A DNA stretch of 64,000 bases from Gillisella vitis (GTDB lineage: Bacteria; Pseudomonadota; Alphaproteobacteria; Rhizobiales; Rhizobiaceae): NCBI RefSeq assembly GCF_001541345.2, contig NZ_LMVL02000003.1, positions 806,001 through 870,000 on the forward strand. Direction: 5' to 3'. Below the pieces are notes generated by a model. The model searched no databases. It saw only the letters and a list, made by a program, of their open reading frames with translations, and was not told the DNA's origin. Shown piece after piece: positions 18,796 to 27,600 of the stretch (positions are counted from its first letter, which is position 1; each line of letters begins with the position of its first letter). The position numbers and the translations under genes are program-made.

Positions 18796-20046
18796 ATGAC
18801 CAAAACTGCCGTCCAAGATGCCGTTCATGCCCTTCGCGACCTTTTCCCCGCGACACCGCTGCAATTGAGCGAGCACTTGAGCACGTTGTTCAATGCCAAT
18901 ATTTATCTGAAGCGCGAAGACCTGACGCCGGTGCGCTCTTACAAGGTGCGCGGCGCCTATAACTTCTTCCGCAAGGTTATTGCCAGGGGACAGATCGACA
19001 AGATCTTCGTCTGCGCCTCAGCCGGCAATCATGCGCAAGGTTTCGCCTTTGCCTGCCGTCATTTCGGCGTGCATGGCGTGGTGTTCATGCCGGTGACCAC
19101 GCCGCAGCAGAAGATCGACAAGACCCGCAAGTTCGGCGCCGAGTACATTTCGATAAGGCTGGTCGGCGATATCTTCGACCAATGCTACAAGGCCGCCCGC
19201 GACTATGTGGAGGAAGCCGACGGCCTGATGGTGCCGCCCTTCGACCATGCTGACATCATCGAAGGCCAGGCAACCGTTGCGGCGGAAATTCTGGAACAAC
19301 TACCGGAAGACGTAACACCCGATCTGGTGATCATGCCCGTTGGCGGCGGCGGCTTGAGTGCAGGCATGACGGGCTATCTGGCCGAAGACCTGCCTCCATC
19401 CGCCTTTCTCTTTGCCGAGCCGGTCGGCGCGCCAAGCCTCAAACGCTCACTGGAAGCAGGTGAAGTCATTACCCTGCCCAAGGTCGATAATTTCGTCGAT
19501 GGCGCCGCCGTGGCGCGGATCGGCGATGCCAATTTTGCCGCCCTGAAACAGTTCCCGCCCGCTCAGGTCATGCTGGTGCCGGAAAACGCGATCTGCGGGA
19601 CGATCATCGACATGCTGAATGTCGAAGGCCTGGTGCTGGAACCAGCGGGCGCCTTGGCGATTGCCACACTCGGCCTGCTGGAGCGCTCCTCCATCAAGGG
19701 CAAGACCGTGGTTCTCGTCGTCTCCGGCGGCAATTTCGATTTCGAGCGCCTTCCAGACGTGAAAGAGCGCGCCATGCGCTATGCCGGTTTGAAGAAATAT
19801 TTCATCCTGCGCCTGCCGCAGCGGCCCGGCGCATTGCGCGATTTTCTCAACCTGCTCGGCCCGGAAGACGATATCGCCCGCTTCGAATATCTAAAAAAAT
19901 CCGCCCGCAATTTCGGCTCGATCCTGATCGGCATTGAAACGACAGATGCCTCGAATTTTTCTGGCCTGTTACAGCGGTTCGAGGACAACGGTCTCGGCTA
20001 TGAAGACATCACCGAGAATGACATCCTGGCCAATCTGATCATCTGA
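18796..20046 (+). CDS. ilvA: Threonine ammonia-lyase (threonine dehydratase)
   Basis: A PLP enzyme that converts threonine to 2-oxobutanoate, the first step towards isoleucine. The PLP lysine is Lys50 in PVRSYKVRGAYN; the phosphate-binding loop is PVGGGGLSAG near residue 180. After the catalytic domain comes a C-terminal regulatory ACT-like domain (about 335-416, KKYFILRLPQRPGALRDFLNLLGPEDDI). At 416 residues it is the shorter biosynthetic form with one regulatory unit rather than the 514-residue E. coli type. The Shine-Dalgarno sequence is weak. It stands alone, separated from the guanidine operon by that operon's own promoter. Confidence 0.93.
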   Translation: MTKTAVQDAVHALRDLFPATPLQLSEHLSTLFNANIYLKREDLTPVRSYKVRGAYNFFRKVIARGQIDKIFVCASAGNHAQGFAFACRHFGVHGVVFMPVTTPQQKIDKTRKFGAEYISIRLVGDIFDQCYKAARDYVEEADGLMVPPFDHADIIEGQATVAAEILEQLPEDVTPDLVIMPVGGGGLSAGMTGYLAEDLPPSAFLFAEPVGAPSLKRSLEAGEVITLPKVDNFVDGAAVARIGDANFAALKQFPPAQVMLVPENAICGTIIDMLNVEGLVLEPAGALAIATLGLLERSSIKGKTVVLVVSGGNFDFERLPDVKERAMRYAGLKKYFILRLPQRPGALRDFLNLLGPEDDIARFEYLKKSARNFGSILIGIETTDASNFSGLLQRFEDNGLGYEDITENDILANLII

Positions 20047-20181
20047 GGTGTTTAAAATTGCACCGCTGCCTGCTTAAAATTTAACATTTCACCACATTCA
20101 AGAGACGGCGACTGAACGCAAAAGCTGGAAAAACAAAGGATAAACAGACCAAACGCCCCAAAATGCCAGGTTATTGCCAAG

Positions 20182-20199
20182 TTGGCACAAGAGTTGCTT
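20182..20199 (+). promoter_or_regulatory. Sigma-54 (RpoN) promoter of guanidine operon
   Basis: TTGGCACAAGAGTTGCTT matches the -24/-12 consensus (YTGGCACG-N4-TTGCW): GG at 20184-20185 and GC at 20196-20197, with exactly ten bases between. The predicted start of transcription, about twelve bases after GC, falls near 20209, directly ahead of the riboswitch. A TGCACC half-site resembling NtrC sites lies upstream near 20059. Confidence 0.8.
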
Positions 20200-20214
20200 G
20201 TATACAGCCAGAGT

Positions 20215-20322
20215 TGGCAGCTAGGGTTCCGGCGCGAGAAGCGTGACTGGTCCGAGAGCAGCCACCGGCGGGGGAGACATCCCTGTCGGGTGCACGGCGG
20301 GATAAAAGCCCGGGAGACCTCG
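20215..20322 (+). promoter_or_regulatory. Guanidine-I (ykkC) riboswitch aptamer
   Basis: The conserved blocks of the class appear in order: CTAGGGTTCCG (20221), ACTGGTCCGAGAG (20246-20258), then GGGTGCACGGCGGGATAAAAGCCCGGGAGA (20288-20317). The class binds free guanidinium and switches on downstream genes. Its place ahead of an ABC importer, DUF1989 proteins and a urea/guanidine carboxylase fits the known regulon exactly. Ends are approximate. Confidence 0.93.
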
Positions 20323-20328
20323 TTAGCC

Positions 20329-20365
20329 AAGGGATTGGCGGCGTTGGTCTATGCCGATCCCTTTT
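20329..20365 (+). terminator. Riboswitch expression-platform terminator hairpin
   Basis: AAGGGATTGGC (20329-20339) pairs with GCCGATCCCTT (20353-20363), an 11-bp stem with one G-T pair, followed by a short T run. It lies between the aptamer and the first gene, as expected for ligand-controlled transcription termination. The short U-tract makes it weaker than the best terminators. Confidence 0.7.
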
Positions 20366-20388
20366 GAAAAAAGCAAAAGGGGAAATTC

Positions 20389-21462
20389 ATGCGCCTGTTC
20401 TCAAAACTTATCTCTGTTTCCGCACTATCCGCAGCTTTATCGCTGGGCGGACTTGGCCCAGCCGATGCCGCGCCCAAGAAGGAGTTCAAGGTCGCCTGGT
20501 CGATCTATGTCGGCTGGATGCCCTGGGGCTATGCCAGCGACCATGGCATCGTCAAGAAATGGGCCGATAAATACGGCATCAAGATCGATGTCACCCAGTT
20601 CAACGATTACGTGGAATCGATGAACCAATACACCGCCGGTGCCTTCGATGCGGTCACGCTGACCAATATGGACGGTCTTTCCATTCCCGCCGCCGGTGGC
20701 GTCGATACCACGGCGGTCATTGTCGGCGACTTTTCCAACGGCAATGACGCGGTCATCCTCAAGGGTAAGGACAAGCTTGCCGATATCAAAGGCCAGAACG
20801 TCAATCTAGTCGAATTTTCCGTCTCGCATTACCTGCTGGTGCGGGCGCTGGAAAGCCTTAAACTGACGGAAAAAGACGTGAAGGTGGTCAACACGTCAGA
20901 TGCTGATATGGTCGCCGCCTATAAGACAGACGATGTGACCTCGGTGGTCACCTGGAACCCGCTGGTCTCGACCATTCTGGAAGAGCCGACGGCGAAGAAA
21001 GTGTTCGACAGCTCGCAAATCCCCGGCGAAATCATGGACCTGATGGTCGCCAACACCGAGGTCCTCAAGGACAATCCGGATTTCGGCAAGGCGCTGGCCG
21101 GTATCTGGTATGACACGGTCAAGCTGATGATGGCCGATACAGCAGAAGGCAAGGCGGCCCGCGAGGAGATGGGCAATGCGTCAGGCACCGACCTCAAAGG
21201 CTTCGACAGCCAGTTGGCCGCCACCAAACTGTTCGACAAACCGGCAGATGCGAGCGCCTTCACCACCTCGCCCGGCCTGCCGAAAACCATGGATCTGGTG
21301 CGCAATTTCCTGTTTGAAAAAGGCCTGCTGGGCAATGGCGCACCGTCTGCCGACGTGATCGGTATCGAAATGCCTGACGGTAAGGTGCTGGGCGACAAGG
21401 GTAATGTGAAGTTCCGCTTCACCACCACCTATATGGATGCCGCCGCCAAAGGCGCACTCTGA
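20389..21462 (+). CDS. ABC transporter substrate-binding protein (guanidine/urea-carboxylase-associated)
   Basis: A 357-residue periplasmic binding protein of the NitT/TauT (SsuA-like) type, of the subgroup always found with urea/guanidine carboxylase. A signal peptide covers residues 1 to about 28 (cleavage near ADAAPKK). The mature part begins KVAWSIYVGWMPWGYA and includes FDAVTLTNMDGL and VVTWNPLVS, typical ligand-site regions of this group. It probably binds guanidine or a derivative on its way into the cell; this is inferred from riboswitch control. AAAGGGGAA precedes the ATG. First gene of the operon. Confidence 0.9.
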   Translation: MRLFSKLISVSALSAALSLGGLGPADAAPKKEFKVAWSIYVGWMPWGYASDHGIVKKWADKYGIKIDVTQFNDYVESMNQYTAGAFDAVTLTNMDGLSIPAAGGVDTTAVIVGDFSNGNDAVILKGKDKLADIKGQNVNLVEFSVSHYLLVRALESLKLTEKDVKVVNTSDADMVAAYKTDDVTSVVTWNPLVSTILEEPTAKKVFDSSQIPGEIMDLMVANTEVLKDNPDFGKALAGIWYDTVKLMMADTAEGKAAREEMGNASGTDLKGFDSQLAATKLFDKPADASAFTTSPGLPKTMDLVRNFLFEKGLLGNGAPSADVIGIEMPDGKVLGDKGNVKFRFTTTYMDAAAKGAL

Positions 21463-21473
21463 CGCATGTTCGG

Positions 21474-21493
21474 GGGTGGGCCATCGCCCACCC
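21474..21493 (+). other. GC-rich hairpin between binding-protein and permease genes
   Basis: GGGTGGGC (21474-21481) and GCCCACCC (21486-21493) form a perfect 8-bp stem with a CATC loop, without a U-tract. Such hairpins after binding-protein genes often protect the upstream message and raise its level over the permease mRNA. Confidence 0.65.
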
Positions 21494-21522
21494 TATCCTC
21501 CCTAAGAATTCGGAGCGACAGG

Positions 21523-22341
21523 ATGCGCTGGATCAATCAAAAACCGAGCAATGGTGCAAAACTAGGCCTCGCCACCCTGCCCTTTGCGCTGGTGCTGCTG
21601 GCCTACGCCGCAGGTTCGGCGGCACGGCTGGCGGAAAACGCCAATGACAAGCTGCTGCCGGGCTTTGCCGCCTTTGCCGATGCCATCAACCGTGTAGCCT
21701 TTACCGCCGATGCCCGCACTGGCGACTATATTCTCTGGACCGACACACTGGCCAGTCTGACACGGCTTTCCTCCGGACTTGGCATTTCGCTGCTGATCGC
21801 GCTCACCATCGGCATGGCGATTGGCATGCTGCCCTATCTGCGTGCATTGCTGTCACCCTTCGTCGCCGCCATTTCCATGGTGCCGCCACTGGCGCTGCTG
21901 CCTATTCTGTTCATCGCCATGGGTCTGGGTGAGGTCTCGAAAATCACCCTGATCGTCATCGGCGTTGCGCCGATCATGATCCGCGATCTGGCGCTCACCG
22001 CCCTTGCCCTGCCGCGCGAACAAATCATTAAGGCGGAAACGCTAGGCGGCTCATCCTGGCAGATCGCCATCAGGGTGGTCCTGCCACAGATCCTGCCACG
22101 CCTGATCACCTGTCTCAGGTTGCAGCTTGGCCCGGCTTTCCTGTTTCTGATCGCAGCGGAAGCAATTTCTTCGGATAGCGGTCTTGGCTACCGGATCTTC
22201 CTGGTGCGCCGCTACCTGTCCATGGATGTGATCTTTCCTTACGTGTTGTGGATCACGCTGATTGCCGTTGTGGCCGATGTTCTGCTCGACCGGTTGCGCA
22301 TTGCCCTATTTCCCTGGTCCAACCTGGAGAAGGGCGCATGA
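21523..22341 (+). CDS. ABC transporter permease (guanidine importer)
   Basis: A 272-residue inner-membrane permease of the NitT/TauT/SsuC type with about six membrane segments. The coupling-loop EAA-like motif reads KAETLGGSSWQIAIRVVLPQILP. The ATG at 21523 (MRWINQKPSNG) was chosen because CGGAG lies just upstream; the longer reading from 21466 runs through the intergenic hairpin. The stop overlaps the ATG of the ATPase gene by four bases. It forms the channel for the binding protein upstream. Confidence 0.88.
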   Translation: MRWINQKPSNGAKLGLATLPFALVLLAYAAGSAARLAENANDKLLPGFAAFADAINRVAFTADARTGDYILWTDTLASLTRLSSGLGISLLIALTIGMAIGMLPYLRALLSPFVAAISMVPPLALLPILFIAMGLGEVSKITLIVIGVAPIMIRDLALTALALPREQIIKAETLGGSSWQIAIRVVLPQILPRLITCLRLQLGPAFLFLIAAEAISSDSGLGYRIFLVRRYLSMDVIFPYVLWITLIAVVADVLLDRLRIALFPWSNLEKGA

Positions 22342-23153
22342 GCGGGTTGAAGATCGACAATATCTGGAAGGAATATGGCGACCAGATCGTGCTGGAAAGC
22401 GTCTCACTGACGGTTGAGTCCCGCGCGTTCGTGGCATTGGTCGGCCCATCCGGCTGCGGCAAGAGCACGTTTCTGCGGATGCTGCTGGGGCAGGAACAAC
22501 CGACCCGCGGCACCATCTTGCTGGATGGCGAACCACTGCCGAAGGAGCCAGGGCCGGACCGCGGCGTGGTCTTCCAGCGCTATTCGGTATTTCCGCACCT
22601 CACCGTGCTGGGCAATGTGCTGTTGGGTAAGGAATTGCCCGCCTCGCCATTGGCTGGTCGCCTGTTCGGCTCTGCCCGGCGCAACGCCACAGACGAGGCC
22701 CGCGCGATGATTGCCGCCGTTGGCCTTGCCGGATCGGAGGCGAAATATCCAGCTCAGCTTTCCGGCGGCATGCAACAGCGGCTGGCCTTGGCTCAGGCGC
22801 TGATCATGAAGCCGAAAGTGCTGCTGCTGGACGAACCATTCGGGGCGCTCGATCCGGGCATTCGCGCCGAAATCCATACGCTGATGAAAAAGCTCTGGCA
22901 CGAAAACCCGATGACCGTCGTCATGGTCACGCATGACATGCGCGAAGCCTTTACGCTGGCCAGCCGCGTTGTCGCTTTTGAGCGTCCTCGTGATCGGCCA
23001 GAGGAAAAACAGCGCTACGGCGCCACCATCACCAAGGACATTTCCATCTGGCCGCCCCGCCAGGCGGGTACCCCTTCCATCTTTCGCCCTGACCGGGACG
23101 GCCCGGTCGCAGGAAACGGGCTTCACCGGGACGACCCGGCACATCGTCGATAG
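22338..23153 (+). CDS. ABC transporter ATP-binding protein (guanidine importer)
   Basis: A 271-residue ABC ATPase powering the importer. Walker A GPSGCGKST is near residues 36-44, the signature is LSGGMQQR, Walker B is VLLLDEPFGALD, and the switch histidine lies in VTHDM. The C-terminal 35 residues (after RPRDRPEEKQRY) are a proline/arginine-rich extension. The start codon overlaps the permease stop as ATGA, and GAGAAGGG precedes it. The reading that begins at 22248 is out of frame with the permease and is not the real start. Confidence 0.9.
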   Translation: MSGLKIDNIWKEYGDQIVLESVSLTVESRAFVALVGPSGCGKSTFLRMLLGQEQPTRGTILLDGEPLPKEPGPDRGVVFQRYSVFPHLTVLGNVLLGKELPASPLAGRLFGSARRNATDEARAMIAAVGLAGSEAKYPAQLSGGMQQRLALAQALIMKPKVLLLDEPFGALDPGIRAEIHTLMKKLWHENPMTVVMVTHDMREAFTLASRVVAFERPRDRPEEKQRYGATITKDISIWPPRQAGTPSIFRPDRDGPVAGNGLHRDDPAHRR

Positions 23154-23163
23154 GAGACCAATC

Positions 23164-23991
23164 ATGCATATCCGACGCTCTGCCGAAGAGATTGCCGCCA
23201 ACCGGGCGCGCTATGAGGAACACCAGAAAAACGGCCTGGAATTTTCCCCGAAGGCCTTGCCGGGCAAAAGCCCGCTGCCCGCACCGGACATTGATGCGAC
23301 CAACCTTATCCATAGCGAGACAATTCCCGGCGGTTGGTATTGGTCCACGCCGGTGAAACCCCATGAGACACTGCGCATCGCCCTGCCCCACGGGTTTTCA
23401 ACCGTCACGCTCGTCGCCTGGAACGCGGATGACCCGTCCGAACGGCTGAACCTGCCCGATACCGTCAAGATGCAATGGACCACCGGGCTTGGCAAAGGCC
23501 GTGTGATATTTTCCGACATGGGCAAGGTGATGTTTTCGATCACCGAAGACACCAGCGGCGCGCATGATTGCCTGATGGGCGGCTCCACAGCCGCGTCCAA
23601 CGCCCGCAAATATGCCAGTGCCAACAGCCAGGGCCTGCGCAATACCCGCGACAATCTTCTGATCATGGTGAGCAAGCTCGGCCTCGACAAGCGCGATATC
23701 CCAGCAGCCCTTGCCATGTTTGCCCCGGTGCGGGTCGATGCGGACGGTCACTTCCACTGGAGGCCGGAACTGCTCAATGGCGGCGATTATATCGAGCTTC
23801 GCGCCGAGATGGAGATGATTGTCGGCTTTTCCAATTGCCCGCATCCGCTCGATCCCAATCCACTCTACCAGCCCAATCCCGTTGTCATTAGCCGGATAAA
23901 GGCCAAGCCACCGCAAGCGGACGATCTTTGCCGCACGGCGACAGCCGAAGCGGTCCGTGGCTTTGAAAATAATGCGTTTGCAGCGCTGTAA
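23164..23991 (+). CDS. DUF1989 protein, urea carboxylase-associated protein 1 (carboxyguanidine deiminase subunit)
   Basis: A 275-residue DUF1989 protein (UAAP1). Work on Pseudomonas guanidine catabolism showed that paired DUF1989 proteins next to the carboxylase form a heteromeric carboxyguanidine deiminase, turning carboxyguanidine into allophanate and ammonia. The conserved metal-site segments appear as SGAHDCLMGGST and FSNCPHPLDP. The ATG at 23164 follows GGAGACC; the overlapping reading from 22933 runs back through the ATPase gene. It lies between the transporter and the second DUF1989 gene, in the same operon. Confidence 0.9.
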   Translation: MHIRRSAEEIAANRARYEEHQKNGLEFSPKALPGKSPLPAPDIDATNLIHSETIPGGWYWSTPVKPHETLRIALPHGFSTVTLVAWNADDPSERLNLPDTVKMQWTTGLGKGRVIFSDMGKVMFSITEDTSGAHDCLMGGSTAASNARKYASANSQGLRNTRDNLLIMVSKLGLDKRDIPAALAMFAPVRVDADGHFHWRPELLNGGDYIELRAEMEMIVGFSNCPHPLDPNPLYQPNPVVISRIKAKPPQADDLCRTATAEAVRGFENNAFAAL

Positions 23992-24002
23992 GGGAGGAAA
24001 CC

Positions 24003-24653
24003 ATGTCTGAATTCAACACCACATCCCCCCTTCGCACGCCTGATACCGCGATGCAGGATCACGTCATTGCGGCGGAAGCGCCCTTTTCCACGGTGGTCAA
24101 GAAAGGTCAGATCCTGCGGATCGAGGACAGCTATGGCCAGCAGGCCATCGACACGCTGTTTTACAATGCCGAGGATTTTTCCGAGCGTTATTCCAATCAG
24201 GATACGATGCGCGAACAGGGTGCCGCCTATATTTCCACCGGCACGAAAATCATCTCCAATGAAGGCCGGATCATGCTGACCATGACCGCCGATAGCTGCG
24301 GGCGGCACGATACCTCTGCCGGGGCCTGCTCCTGCGAAAGCAATACGGTGCGCTTTGGCCATGGTACCAAATATCTGCATGCCTGCCGCGATAATTTCGT
24401 GCTGGAAGTGGCGAAATACGGCATGAGCAAGCGCGATGTGGTCGCCAATATCAACTTCTTCATGAATGTGCCGATTGAGCCGAGCGGCCAGATGACCATT
24501 GTCGATGGCATTTCCGCTCCCGGCGATTATGTCGAGCTACAAGCCGAAATGGATGTTCTACTGGTGATTTCCAATTGCCCGCAGATCAACAATCCCTGCA
24601 ATGGTTTTGATCCGACGCCTGCCCGGGTTCTGGTCTGGGATAGCGAGGCCTGA
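24003..24653 (+). CDS. DUF1989 protein, urea carboxylase-associated protein 2 (carboxyguanidine deiminase subunit)
   Basis: A 216-residue DUF1989 protein (UAAP2), the partner of the preceding gene in carboxyguanidine deamination. Key segments are DSYGQQAIDTLFYNAEDFSERYS, CGRHDTSAGACSCESNTVRFG and VISNCPQINNPCNGFDP; the cysteines and histidine in these are the likely metal ligands. GGGAGG precedes the start after a 12-base gap from UAAP1. Three bases separate its stop from the carboxylase start. Confidence 0.9.
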   Translation: MSEFNTTSPLRTPDTAMQDHVIAAEAPFSTVVKKGQILRIEDSYGQQAIDTLFYNAEDFSERYSNQDTMREQGAAYISTGTKIISNEGRIMLTMTADSCGRHDTSAGACSCESNTVRFGHGTKYLHACRDNFVLEVAKYGMSKRDVVANINFFMNVPIEPSGQMTIVDGISAPGDYVELQAEMDVLLVISNCPQINNPCNGFDPTPARVLVWDSEA

Positions 24654-24656
24654 TCA

Positions 24657-27600
24657 ATGTTCAAAAAGGTTCTGATTGCCAACCGGGGCGAAATCGCCGT
24701 CCGGATCATCAAGACGTTGCAGCGTCTGGGCATTGCCTCCGTCGCCGTCTATTCCGATGCCGACCGGTTTGCGCTGCATGTGCGGCTGGCTGATGAAGCC
24801 ATCCGGCTTGGCCCGGCTGCGGCCAGCGAAAGCTATCTGAATGTCGAGGCGGTGATTGCCGCCTGCAAGGAAACGGGGGCTGAGGCCGTCCATCCCGGCT
24901 ATGGCTTTCTCTCCGAAAATATCGGCTTTGCCGAGCGGCTAAAGGCCGAAGGCATCGCCTTTATCGGCCCGACCCCGGAAAATATCGCCAGCTTCGGCCT
25001 GAAACATACGGCACGGCAACTGGCGGCAGACAGTGGCGTGCCACTGCTGCCCGGTAGTGGCTTGCTGGACAGCGCCGAAGACGCGCTTTCAGCAGCCGAA
25101 TTGATCGGCTACCCGGTGATGCTGAAATCCACGGCGGGCGGCGGCGGCATCGGCATGCAGCTTTGCCATGATGCAGCTAGCCTGCAAGCAGCCTTCGACA
25201 CCGTCCAGCGCACCGCCAAGGCCAGTTTCGGCGATGCGCGGGTCTATCTGGAGCGCTTCGTTTCCAAGGCAAGGCATGTCGAAGTGCAAATCTTTGGCGA
25301 TGGACAGGGCCGGGTCATTGCACTTGGTGAGCGCGATTGCTCTCTCCAGCGCCGCAACCAGAAAGTCATTGAGGAAACCCCGGCCCCCGGCCTGTCGGAC
25401 GCGGTGCGCCAGCGCCTGCATGCGGCAGCGGTGTCGCTTGGCCGCTCGGTCAACTACCGCTCGGCAGGCACGGTGGAGTTCATCTACGATCCCGCCCGCC
25501 AAGAATTTTACTTCCTGGAGGTCAACACGCGGCTTCAGGTCGAGCATCCCGTCACTGAGGCGGTGTTCGGTATCGATCTGGTGGAATGGATGATCCGCCA
25601 GGCCGCCGATGGGGATGTGCTGACCGGCCATGAACATCTTGTGCCGAAGGGGGCTGCCATCGAGGCCCGGATTTATGCCGAAATGCCCCATGCCGATTTT
25701 CGCCCCAGCGCGGGCCTGCTGACGGAGGTGGTGTTTCCGAAAACGGCCCGTGTCGATGGCTGGATTGAGACCGGCACGGAGGTGACACCCTATTACGACC
25801 CGATGTTGGCCAAGCTGATCGTGTCAGGCAAAGACCGTGATGCGGCGATTGCCGCTTTGCAATCGGCGCTATCGGCAACGTCCATTTCCGGCATCGAGAC
25901 AAATCTCGATTATCTGGCTGCCATTGCCGCCTCTGATCTTTTTGCCAGCGGCGATGTGGCAACCACGGCGCTGAAGGATTTTTCCTTTGTGCCTGATGTG
26001 GTCGAGGTCATCGCCCCCGGCGCCCAATCCAGCCTTCAGGAATTGCCGGGGCGGCTGGGGCTTTGGCATGTCGGTGTGCCGCCAAGCGGGCCGATGGACG
26101 CCCGCTCCTTCCGCCACGCCAACCGGCTGGTCGGCAATGGCGATGATGTGGCGGCGCTGGAACTGACTGTCTCCGGGCCGGTGCTGAAATTCTTCTCCAA
26201 TGTTACCGTTGCACTGGCCGGGGCCGAGATGGCGATGACATTGGATGGCGCGCCGGTCAGGCATAACACGGCCTTTACCGTCGAACCCGGGCAGGTTCTC
26301 GCCATTGGAGGGATTTCCGGTCCCGGCCAGCGCGCCTATCTGGCGGTCTCGGGTGGTTTTGCGGCACCTGTGGTGCTTGGATCGCGCGCCACCTTCGGCC
26401 TTGGCCAATTCGGCGGCAATGCCACGGGGACCCTTAAGGCAGGCCATGTGCTGCGGCTGGCCCGCAGACCGCAACCCATCGCCACGCCGGCCGATGCGCC
26501 ACCGGAGCTAACGCGCGAATGGTCGGTCGGTGTGGTCTATGGCCCGCATGGTGCGCCGGATTTCTTTCTGGACAGTGATATCGAAACGCTGTTTTCGACT
26601 GATTATGAGGTGCATTTCAACAGCGCCCGCACCGGGGTTAGGCTGATCGGCCCTGCGCCGACATGGGCGCGGCAGGATGGCGGTGAGGCCGGGCTGCATC
26701 CCTCCAACCTGCATGATAACCCCTATGCGATTGGGGCCATCGATTTTACCGGGGATATGCCGATCATTCTCGGTCCTGACGGCCCAAGCCTTGGCGGCTT
26801 CGTCTGCCCGGCGGTGATTGCCGGTGACGAACAGTGGAAGATGGGCCAGTTCAAGCCGGGCGATACCATTCGCTTTCATCCTGTGGCGCGAGATGGGGAT
26901 ATTGCTGCGGCTTCAGGAAGCGTAGAGCACGGGGTACCTCCAACGCCAGCTCAAATCCGCCTCTCACCGGACGCCGGTTCACCCATCCTCAGCCACAATT
27001 CCAACGGCCCCGTCTCCGTCACCTATCGCCGTCAGGGTGATAACAATTTGCTGGTGGAATATGGCGAGATGCAGCTCGACATCGCCATTCGCATGCGCGT
27101 CCACCTGCTGATGCAGGCGGTCAAGGCGGCCAAGCTGCCGGGCTTGATCGACCTCACCCCCGGCATTCGGTCGCTACAAATCCATTATGATGGCGCCAGC
27201 CTGTCGCGCACCCGGCTGCTAGGCCTGCTCAGCGAAATCGAAGCCAGCCTGCCCCCGGTGGAGGACGTGACGGTGCCAAGCCGCACGGTCTATCTGCCGC
27301 TCTCCTGGAACGACCCGGAGGCGGAACTGGCGATGCGCAAATACCAGGAGTTGGTGCGGCCCAACGCCCCCTGGTGCCCGTCCAATATCGAGTTCATCCG
27401 CCGTATCAACGGCCTTGCCGACGAGCAGGCGGTGAAGGACACCATTTTCAACGCCCGCTATCTGGTAATGGGTCTTGGCGATGTCTATCTCGGCGCGCCG
27501 GTTGCCACGCCGCTCGACCCACGCCACCGTCTGGTGACAACAAAATACAATCCGGCCCGCACCTGGACGCCGGAAAATGCCGTTGGTATCGGTGGCGCCT

